A stretch of DNA of 5,373 nt from JAAFKA01 sp044348925 (GTDB taxonomy: Bacteria; Bacteroidota; Bacteroidia; Cytophagales; Thermoflexibacteraceae): NCBI GenBank assembly GCA_044348925.1, contig JBIKRY010000313.1:1-5373 (forward strand). Reading direction: 5' to 3'. Both the position numbers and the translations under genes were made by a program. Shown piece by piece: positions 1-5,373 of this stretch (positions within the stretch are counted from its first letter, which is position 1; each line of letters opens with the position of its first letter). A model generated the notes under the pieces. It was not told the origin of the DNA. It saw only the letters and a list, made by a program, of their open reading frames with translations, and searched no databases.

Positions 1-6
1 ATTTTA

Positions 7-35
7 TTTCTCCTGTTTGCAATAAACAAGAGAAA
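7..35 (-). terminator. Hairpin after the restriction-modification gene, probable terminator
   Basis: Two 12-base arms (7-18 and 24-35) flank a 5-base loop (19-23). The arms are complementary at 11 of 12 positions; the remaining pair is a G-U wobble in RNA from the minus strand and an A-C mismatch in RNA from the plus strand, so it folds better in the minus-strand transcript. It begins 15 bases after the stop codon of the large minus-strand gene, where a terminator is expected. The minus-strand tail after the stem (AATAAAAT reading to the edge) is A/T-rich but not a clean T run, and the window ends there. A plus-strand T run (37-40) follows the stem on the other side, so it may act in both directions. 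Confidence 0.5.
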
Positions 36-50
36 ATTTTAATAGCTACT

Positions 51-3000
51 TTACAAATACTTTTGCAAAACTGTTTCTTTCATTGCCTTTACTGTGTCTA
101 AAAACTTAGCTATTTCGGTTAATTCGGTTTCTAAAATTGCTATTTTAGCTAAAACTTGGGTTTGTATTGCTAAGGGTGGTAAAGGGATTTTTTTATTTAA
201 TATTGTTGGTTGTGATAAATTTGGGTGACTTGCTTGACTTGCATATTGTCTTAAATTCAAATGTTTAAGCATAAAATATAAATATTTTAATTCAATAGGA
301 ATTAAGAAATTACTCACATACATAGAGTTATCTGTTATCCAAGATTTAGGATTTGTTACGTGAATTGCACCGCAATATTCACCTACACGACCAATGGCAA
401 TAGTGGGATTTTCAACCAAATATTCATTATGTTTTCCATTAATACCGTTTCCTCCAAAAACATTAAAATCTCCTTTGATAAGTTTATACTTCGTTAAACC
501 TTTACCGTTCTGTAACTCAATAATTTTACTTAGAGTTTGTAGTGAAAATTCTTTAAATGCTTGATTAACAACATTCTCAATTTCACTTTTCAAAACTTCT
601 TTTCTTTCTTTTTGTGCAGTTTCTTGTTGTTCTATTTCTTCAATTTCTGAAATGATTTGTTGCTGAACAGAGAAATCTGGTAAAGGAATTTTTAAGTCTT
701 GTAAATATTTTGAGTTTAAAACTTTGCCAAGTTTTTTTAAATTAGTATCTTGATTATCAAGTGAATAGGTGCTAAAATAGTGAAATAAAAAAGTATCTAA
801 AATATCTTTTGTATAGTTATTGGCTATTTCTAAACCTGCTATTGCTTCATTAGTATATAAATCTACACCTGCTACTGACACTTTGCCTACTGATAGTTTA
901 AAACTAATTAAAGTTGTGCCTGCCTTAATTAGTTTTACATTGGATTTTTGCACTGCCAAATCATTGATTTTTTCATTTGTTTCAAAAATATTTTTTTTAT
1001 TCATATCAGCAATGGAAACCCAAAGATGAATACCATTACGCCAATAATTTTGATTATAACGGTCTGGTGTACCGCCAATTTTAATGTTACAAACATCTCC
1101 TAATCTTACCAAATCCCACTTACTTTTAACTTCCGTTTTTACTTTTTTTTTAAAACTCGTAGTTATTGCCTTGTCAAAACTGATGCTTTCAAAATTCATC
1201 ATTTCATATAAATTTTGGATTTGTAAGTTTTCAGAAAGTCCGTTTTCCTCCGCCAAATTTTGAAGGTTTTTTTCGTTTAAACCTAAAAATGCTTGATAAA
1301 TATAGCTACTCACTTTTGTAAAATCTTGTCTGTTGGTTTCGTGATACAGTTTTGTTGTAGGCTGATTTTCTGCATCTGTAAACATACGAATGCCCTCGTG
1401 TCCTCTGCGGTTAGAAAATTCATAACCTAAAAACTCTTTTTCTGCGTCATTATTTCCTTTGGGATTTGTTTTTACTAAAATTGTTTTTTGTTCGTAAGCT
1501 AAGAAAAAATAAGTCATTTTTTCTTTCTCTTGCTCGGTTAGTTTTTCATAAAATTTACGTGTTAAATCGGCTTTTGCTTTGGCAAGTTCGGCTTCTGTTT
1601 CTGTAATTTTTATGTTTGTTTTTTCGGCTTCTTGTTCGGTACTTTTGCTTAGGCTTACTTTCAATTTGAGTAAATTCGTTTCTAATTTTGTGATTTTGTC
1701 TTTCAAATTGACTGTTTCCGTTAATTTTTCATACCATTTTACATAATTTTGGTATAATTCAGTAGCTGCAAAAACTTCATTGGTATTTTGGTTTACAAAA
1801 GTCAAATAATATGCTGCACTTACGTTATGCGTGTGCGTAATGTATGCCTCCAAACTTGCTTGTTTCTCAAAACCTAACAAGTTTTTTTCTGCAAAAATTT
1901 TATCAATTTGGTTTTTGAGTTGCGTAATTTCGTTATTATTTCGGCGTTGCAAAAATAGCGTAATCGTATTTGTGCCTGTTGCCATAAAAGTTCCCGAACC
2001 AAATTCCACAATAGCCACGATACGAAAATACTCCAAAATCATTGCCCTTGCACTTTCATAAACTCCACCATTCAATAAACTACTTGGTAAAATAATGCCC
2101 ACAAAACCGTTTTCTTTGGTAAGTTGCTTAGTTCTTTCAATAAATAAAATTTCTATTTCTTTGCTTTTATCCGTAAATTGTGAATTATTTTTATTATTAT
2201 CTTGATGGTATAACTCAAAACATTCTTTTACCTTAGGTAGAGTTTTGATAAAGGCAGATACAGAATAAGGAGGATTTGCCAAAAGAACATCAAAAACAGG
2301 ATTTTCTAATGATTTATCATTACGTTTTAATAATCCTTTGTAATGTTTGCTTTCTGAAAAACTATCTAAACCATCAGCGTGGAAAATATTAGCTAATCCA
2401 TCACCATTTAAAAAGCCACTTACTTTTGCTATTTTTGCTAAACGGTAATCTTTTTCAATACCATAAACATATTTTCCTGCCCAATCAAATTGATTAGCTG
2501 CATTTTGGTAATTTTCAATAGCTTTCTTAATTTCGGTTCTTAAACCTTTGGTGTCTATTTCATTGATTATTTTTTGTATAATTGCCATTGCCTCCACCAT
2601 AAAATGCCCACTTGCACAAGCATAATCAATTAAATAAGGTAGAAAATTAATTTGCTTTTCTGCAATATTTTTTTCTATCATTTCTTTAAAAGGTATGCAA
2701 TTTGCCAAAAAACTTGCCACAGGCACAGGCGTGAAAAACTGCCCTGATTCTTGTTTTAATGTATTTGATAATAATAACTCAAATAAATTACTTAAAAACT
2801 GTTGTTTATGTGAATATCGTAATTTATAAGGTTGCAATAATTTTACTACTTCTTTTACAATTTTTGCATTTTCCTCAAATGACTCTTGATTAAAAACTTC
2901 TTGAAAAGCAAATTCTTGGTTTTTATATAACCGAAGTTCTGTAATATCTTTAATAAGTTCTTGTTTTTCTTCACGACTTAGTGTGCTTTTCATATAATTA

Positions 3001-4010
3001 TTGAGTTTCTTATCTGAAAAGTCTGTAACATCTTTATCTAAATAAAATTTCATTGCATTTTTATACAAATCATTGATACGTTTTTGTAAATCAATATCTG
3101 TATCTTGATTACCAAGTATTTGAAAATCTAATATTTCACTATCATCTTTGCCTTCATCATAAATTTTAGCCAAAATTAAGTTAAACATTTTATTAAAAGC
3201 ATTTGGCTTATCAGAAACAACATTGTGACGTAGAATTTCTAAGAATTGATTGTGTAAATATCCACTATCTCCCTCGCCTAATATTTCCAAATTTCTTTTT
3301 TTCAACGGTTTTAAATCTATATTGTAGGGCTCTATTTTCTCAAATTCGTCAGAAAAAATGCCATTGTATTTAAAAATTTGCCCTAATTCATCTTTCCAAT
3401 ATTTAAAAACTTCTGCTTTATTTTTGCCTTTAAATTCGTCTTTGACTTCTATAATTCTGTTTGTGTAGATTAATTTATCCTCTTTTAGAACAGAAGCATA
3501 CAAAACTAAAAATTCTGTGCTTTGTTCTTGTTGAAAATAAGAAAGTAATTGCCCACCATTTTCACAAGTATTCTTAAATTCAGTATCAAATTCTTTTCCC
3601 CAAGTTTTACATTCAATCAATAAAAATGCCTTGCTATTGGGCGGCACTCCGCTTTTTTCAGTATTTGGTAAATAATGTTCGGGATATTGCACAAAAACAT
3701 CTACCTTGCCTTTAGTATTGTGTCCAAGTTTCCACTTTTTTTCGAGACTAATATTTTCGGGCTTGTAACCTTGTTCCAATAACCGATTGACACATTCTAA
3801 GACTACAAAATTTTCACTTGCTTCAAAATTAGACGTGGTTTTATCTCCCAAAATCATAGGTTTTGGATAATCAATTTTTTCAGTTTCAAAATTAACTGTT
3901 ATCGTATAATGCTGGTGTTGTGCGTAGGTTTTTGAGTAAATTGCGGAATTTTTATGTTCAAAACCAAGCAGATTTAGCAAATTTTGTAGGTAAGTGTGGT
4001 TATGTGTCAT
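51..4010 (-). CDS. Single-chain type IIG/IIB-like restriction-modification enzyme (nuclease, N6-adenine methyltransferase and specificity domains fused)
   Basis: This 1319-residue protein should both cut and methylate DNA at one specific site. Residues 1 to about 200 resemble the HsdR N-terminal nuclease: D104 in KVDVFV, E133-C-K135 in LLIECKTWGKEF, and Q154...Y158 give a PD-(D/E)XK plus QxxxY pattern. Residues about 380-760 are an HsdM-like gamma-type adenine methyltransferase: GQFFTP (423-428), SAM motif I DYACASGHF (462-470) and catalytic NPPY (579-582). Charged helices, probably coiled coil, cover about 757-836. Two HsdS-like target recognition domains follow (about 963-1110 and 1155-1280), each ending in an IPLP...Q motif and a helix (1114-1150, 1281-1319), so a bipartite target is expected. 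No Walker A or helicase motif is visible, which argues against type I or ISP and for an AloI/BcgI-like enzyme. The start is fixed by an in-frame TAA nine codons upstream. The frame is intact. The XRE gene is divergent, 125 bp away. The target sequence cannot be read from the protein. Confidence 0.9.
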   Translation of the reverse strand: MTHNHTYLQNLLNLLGFEHKNSAIYSKTYAQHQHYTITVNFETEKIDYPKPMILGDKTTSNFEASENFVVLECVNRLLEQGYKPENISLEKKWKLGHNTKGKVDVFVQYPEHYLPNTEKSGVPPNSKAFLLIECKTWGKEFDTEFKNTCENGGQLLSYFQQEQSTEFLVLYASVLKEDKLIYTNRIIEVKDEFKGKNKAEVFKYWKDELGQIFKYNGIFSDEFEKIEPYNIDLKPLKKRNLEILGEGDSGYLHNQFLEILRHNVVSDKPNAFNKMFNLILAKIYDEGKDDSEILDFQILGNQDTDIDLQKRINDLYKNAMKFYLDKDVTDFSDKKLNNYMKSTLSREEKQELIKDITELRLYKNQEFAFQEVFNQESFEENAKIVKEVVKLLQPYKLRYSHKQQFLSNLFELLLSNTLKQESGQFFTPVPVASFLANCIPFKEMIEKNIAEKQINFLPYLIDYACASGHFMVEAMAIIQKIINEIDTKGLRTEIKKAIENYQNAANQFDWAGKYVYGIEKDYRLAKIAKVSGFLNGDGLANIFHADGLDSFSESKHYKGLLKRNDKSLENPVFDVLLANPPYSVSAFIKTLPKVKECFELYHQDNNKNNSQFTDKSKEIEILFIERTKQLTKENGFVGIILPSSLLNGGVYESARAMILEYFRIVAIVEFGSGTFMATGTNTITLFLQRRNNNEITQLKNQIDKIFAEKNLLGFEKQASLEAYITHTHNVSAAYYLTFVNQNTNEVFAATELYQNYVKWYEKLTETVNLKDKITKLETNLLKLKVSLSKSTEQEAEKTNIKITETEAELAKAKADLTRKFYEKLTEQEKEKMTYFFLAYEQKTILVKTNPKGNNDAEKEFLGYEFSNRRGHEGIRMFTDAENQPTTKLYHETNRQDFTKVSSYIYQAFLGLNEKNLQNLAEENGLSENLQIQNLYEMMNFESISFDKAITTSFKKKVKTEVKSKWDLVRLGDVCNIKIGGTPDRYNQNYWRNGIHLWVSIADMNKKNIFETNEKINDLAVQKSNVKLIKAGTTLISFKLSVGKVSVAGVDLYTNEAIAGLEIANNYTKDILDTFLFHYFSTYSLDNQDTNLKKLGKVLNSKYLQDLKIPLPDFSVQQQIISEIEEIEQQETAQKERKEVLKSEIENVVNQAFKEFSLQTLSKIIELQNGKGLTKYKLIKGDFNVFGGNGINGKHNEYLVENPTIAIGRVGEYCGAIHVTNPKSWITDNSMYVSNFLIPIELKYLYFMLKHLNLRQYASQASHPNLSQPTILNKKIPLPPLAIQTQVLAKIAILETELTEIAKFLDTVKAMKETVLQKYL
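1143..1151 (-). repeat. A9 homopolymer at the methyltransferase/specificity junction
   Basis: Nine consecutive A in the coding strand (T9 on the plus strand) encode K954-K956, just before the first target recognition domain begins near residue 963. Loss of one A gives an immediate TAA after the lysines. Gain of one A gives a TAA after the short peptide SKNG S. Either slip would therefore release a protein of about 957-961 residues that keeps the nuclease and methyltransferase but lacks specificity domains. The tract and stops are read directly; any slippage is inference. An A8 tract (plus-strand T8 at 991-998) lies inside the first recognition domain. Confidence 0.6.
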
Positions 4011-4032
4011 TTGGATTTTTGGGTAAATAAAT

Positions 4033-4057
4033 TTTTATTGTATAATTTACAATAAAA
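4033..4057. promoter_or_regulatory. 25-bp interrupted palindrome, candidate operator
   Basis: The 10-base arm TTTTATTGTA (4033-4042) is matched perfectly by its reverse complement TACAATAAAA (4048-4057) around the 5-base spacer TAATT. It lies in the divergent region, 22 bases from the start codon of the restriction gene and 78 bases from that of the XRE gene, so it would overlap the promoter or leader of the restriction gene. A dyad of this size suits a dimeric helix-turn-helix protein, and the neighbouring gene encodes an XRE protein with a zipper. Both arms are almost pure A/T, and chance dyads are commoner in such DNA. It could also form a leader hairpin in RNA. Binding is inferred. Confidence 0.5.
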
Positions 4058-4068
4058 CACAAAAAACA

Positions 4069-4100
4069 TTTGCTTATTAGCATTTTTACTTATACTTTCA
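4069..4100 (+). promoter_or_regulatory. Possible Bacteroidota-type promoter of the XRE gene
   Basis: TTTG at 4069-4072 matches the Bacteroidota -33 element. Twenty bases later, TACTTTCA (4093-4100) partly matches the -7 element TAnnTTTG, with four of six defined bases. The spacing is right, and transcription would begin about 30 bases before the ATG at 4136. The -7 match is imperfect and the region is A/T-rich, so this is tentative. I found no equally good candidate for the divergent restriction gene. Confidence 0.3.
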
Positions 4101-4135
4101 CAAAAAAATAGCACTTTTAATTAATTTTTAGCAGT

Positions 4136-4540
4136 ATGAAAAAGGATAATTTAGCAGAAGAACCGCAAATTGGGCAAAAAATTAAAAAAATTCGTGAGCT
4201 TCGCAGCTATACGCAAGAGTATATGGCAGAACAATTAGGAATGAGTCAAACAGGTTATGGTAACATAGAAAGAGGCGAAACAGACATTAATTTGAACAGA
4301 ATGAAGCAAATAAGTGAGATTTTAGGTATAAAAATACAAGAATTATTTGGATTTGATGAAAAAGCAGCTTTATTAGTAGGGACAATGACACATAATAATA
4401 CAGCAAACGGAGTAGTTTATAACAACGAAAATTTTGAAAGAGAACGGAAATTATATGAAGAACAAGTAGCACTGCTAAAAGACCAAGTAAATATGCTAAA
4501 AGAAGAAATTATATTTTTGAAAAAACTTATCAAAGAATAA
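4136..4540 (+). CDS. XRE-family helix-turn-helix regulator with C-terminal leucine zipper
   Basis: This 134-residue protein is a probable sequence-specific DNA-binding transcription regulator. Residues 12-68 form a Cro/C1-type helix-turn-helix: IGQKIKKIRELR, then SYTQEYMAEQLGMSQ, the recognition helix region SQTGYGNIERGE (37-48), and LNRMKQISEILGI. A polar linker (about 76-99) leads to a C-terminal coiled coil (about 100-134) with V111, V118, I125 and I132 at a positions and L114, L121 and L128 at d positions, a pattern typical of a parallel dimer. An in-frame TAA at 4118-4120 makes the ATG at 4136 the natural start. It is divergent from the restriction enzyme, as many controller proteins are, but is longer than classical C proteins (about 80 residues) and carries a zipper those lack. 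Similar XRE proteins occur widely in Bacteroidota without restriction genes, so control of the neighbour, perhaps through the palindrome at 4033-4057, is inference. Confidence 0.85.
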   Translation: MKKDNLAEEPQIGQKIKKIRELRSYTQEYMAEQLGMSQTGYGNIERGETDINLNRMKQISEILGIKIQELFGFDEKAALLVGTMTHNNTANGVVYNNENFERERKLYEEQVALLKDQVNMLKEEIIFLKKLIKE

Positions 4541-4611
4541 AGATTTTTTCAAAAAACTACCAATTTTTACCCTAATTTCTTGTTTTATATTTTGATACTG
4601 ACATTTTAAAT

Positions 4612-4642
4612 TTGGTCTAAGTTATGTTATTCATTAGACTAA
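4612..4642. repeat. Weak inverted repeat in the convergent intergenic region
   Basis: TTGGTCTAA (4612-4620) pairs with TTAGACTAA (4634-4642) at eight of nine positions across a 13-base loop; the odd pair is a G-U wobble in plus-strand RNA. It lies 72 bases after the XRE stop codon and before the strong terminator for plus-strand transcripts. No T run follows the stem, so a terminator role is doubtful. The rest of 4541-4656 is A/T-rich DNA in which I see no gene. Confidence 0.25.
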
Positions 4643-4656
4643 TTGTAACAAAAACA

Positions 4657-4705
4657 AAAACCTTATTAGTTATAACTTTTCAAAAGTTATAGCTAATAAG
4701 GTTTT
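4657..4705. terminator. Strong hairpin terminator between convergent genes (atpD and XRE gene)
   Basis: Two 24-base arms (4657-4680 and 4682-4705) are complementary at 23 positions around a single formal loop base (4681); the inner A-T pairs would open to make a real loop. The exception is T4670 opposite G4692, a G-U wobble in plus-strand RNA and an A-C mismatch in minus-strand RNA. For minus-strand transcripts the stem starts 31 bases after the atpD stop, and its tail reads GGTTTTTGTTTTTG, a good T-rich end. On the plus strand the stem ends GGTTTTAAATT, a weaker tail. It therefore looks built mainly for atpD and is shared by the XRE gene. Confidence 0.85.
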
Positions 4706-4735
4706 AAATTATTAACTTACTTAGCTTGTGCTAAA

Positions 4736-5373
4736 TTATTTTTTAGCATCTGCCATCATTTTCTCTCCTTTTGCAATAGCCTCCTCAATAGTTCCTACTA
4801 AGTTGAAAGCAGCTTCAGGCAAATGGTCTAAATGTCCATCAATAATCATATTAAAGCCTTTGATAGTATCTTTAATATCTACTAATGCACCTTTCAAGCC
4901 TGTAAATTGTTCTGCCACGTGGAATGGTTGCGATAAGAATCTTTGTACACGTCTTGCTCTGTGTACTGCTTCTTTGTCTTCGTCAGACAACTCGTCCATA
5001 CCCAAAATTGCAATAATATCTTGTAATTCTTTGTATCGTTGTAAAATTAATTTTACTCTTTGTGCTGTATTATAGTGTTCTGCACCCAAAATAGCAGGAG
5101 TCAAAATACGAGAAGTTGAATCTAATGGGTCTACCGCAGGATAAATACCCAACTCTGCAATTTTACGACTTAATACCGTAGTAGCATCTAAGTGGGCAAA
5201 AGTTGTTGCAGGAGCAGGGTCAGTTAAGTCATCGGCAGGTACATATACTGCTTGTACCGAAGTAATAGAACCACGTTTGGTAGAAGTAATACGTTCTTGC
5301 ATAGCTCCCATTTCTGTTGCCAAAGTTGGTTGATAACCTACCGCAGAAGGCATACGACCTAACAAAGCCGATA
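4736..5373 (-). CDS. atpD: ATP synthase F1 subunit beta, C-terminal part (5' end beyond the window)
   Basis: This is the catalytic beta subunit of the F1 head, which makes ATP from ADP and phosphate driven by rotation of the membrane F0 motor. The window holds the last 211 complete codons, under half of the protein; the reading frame stays open to the right edge (SALLGRMPSAVGYQP), so the P-loop is outside. Visible landmarks are the GRMPSAVG arginine (E. coli R246), VYVPADDLTDPAPATTFAHLD, the alpha/beta signature PAVDPLDSTS (5111-5140) preceded by the adenine-stacking tyrosine (E. coli Y331), and DELSDED (4976-4996), the counterpart of the E. coli DELSEED loop that contacts gamma and epsilon. 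The tail GEKMMADAKK runs a few residues past the E. coli end. Base composition is near 40% GC in the lines I counted, above that of the restriction gene. A strong terminator follows at 4657-4705; no atpC follows in this window. Confidence 0.98.
   Translation of the reverse strand, partial: SALLGRMPSAVGYQPTLATEMGAMQERITSTKRGSITSVQAVYVPADDLTDPAPATTFAHLDATTVLSRKIAELGIYPAVDPLDSTSRILTPAILGAEHYNTAQRVKLILQRYKELQDIIAILGMDELSDEDKEAVHRARRVQRFLSQPFHVAEQFTGLKGALVDIKDTIKGFNMIIDGHLDHLPEAAFNLVGTIEEAIAKGEKMMADAKK

Noticed and set aside
820..1029. Open frame of about 69 codons on the plus strand inside the restriction gene
   Set aside because: It is antisense to the first recognition domain, shows no family resemblance, and the overlapping minus-strand frame is clearly the real gene.
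1831..2061. Open frame of about 76 codons on the plus strand inside the restriction gene
   Set aside because: It is antisense to conserved methyltransferase sequence, and its hydrophobic translation mirrors the opposite strand's composition.
51..4010. Type I (separate HsdR, HsdM, HsdS), type ISP, or BREX PglX identity
   Set aside because: Everything is in one chain, no helicase or Walker A motif is visible, and no other BREX or type I genes are present; the N-terminal nuclease plus two recognition domains fit type IIG/IIB better.
4071..4082. TGCTTATTAGCA as a second operator
   Set aside because: Only four-base arms match perfectly, which is easily due to chance in A/T-rich DNA.
4287..4472. 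Open frame of about 61 codons antisense to the XRE gene
   Set aside because: Its leucine-rich product is the shadow of the coiled-coil and helix-turn-helix codons; there is no start context or recognisable domain.
4544..4556. TTTTTTCAAAAAA just after the XRE stop codon as a terminator
   Set aside because: A pure A/T stem with a one-base loop is too weak; the hairpin at 4657-4705 is a far better candidate.
4728..5075. Open frame of about 115 codons antisense to atpD
   Set aside because: It lies opposite highly conserved beta-subunit sequence and has no independent support.
1..5373. CRISPR arrays, tRNA or rRNA genes, insertion sequence ends
   Set aside because: Reading both strands I found no regularly spaced repeats, no conserved RNA gene sequence, and no transposase or terminal inverted repeats.

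Overview
The window looks like chromosomal DNA from a low-GC member of the Bacteroidota. The best clue is the conserved C-terminal part of an F1 ATP synthase beta subunit at the right edge; its tail (FLSQPFHVAEQFTG..., DHLPEAAFNLVG) resembles the Bacteroidota form as I remember it. The A/T-rich leaders without clear Shine-Dalgarno sequences fit this. I cannot name a genus.

Layout from left to right: (1) A hairpin at 7-35 lies just past the 3' end of the large gene. (2) A 1319-codon gene on the minus strand (51-4010) encodes a single-chain restriction-modification enzyme. It joins an HsdR-type PD-(D/E)XK nuclease domain, an N6-adenine methyltransferase and a specificity module with two target recognition domains. 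This is a type IIG/IIB-like architecture (compare AloI), with no helicase motor visible. (3) A 125-bp divergent intergenic region (4011-4135) carries a perfect 25-bp interrupted palindrome close to the start of the restriction gene, and a possible Bacteroidota-type promoter for the gene on the other side. (4) A 134-codon gene on the plus strand (4136-4540) encodes an XRE-family helix-turn-helix protein with a regular C-terminal leucine zipper. (5) A 195-bp convergent intergenic region (4541-4735) has no gene; it holds a strong hairpin terminator with a 24-bp stem and a weaker hairpin. (6) The 3' part of atpD on the minus strand runs off the right edge.

The likely picture is a compact two-gene defence module sitting directly downstream of a housekeeping ATP synthase gene. 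The XRE/zipper protein is a plausible regulator of the divergent restriction enzyme through the palindrome; this is inference from layout only. No atpC lies in the gap after atpD, so the module may occupy a position often filled by atpC.

I see no strong evidence for a wholly new system. The points most worth a second look are the A9 tract at the junction of the catalytic and specificity parts of the restriction enzyme (slippage in either direction gives an almost immediate stop), the palindrome paired with a zippered XRE protein, and the absence of atpC behind atpD.
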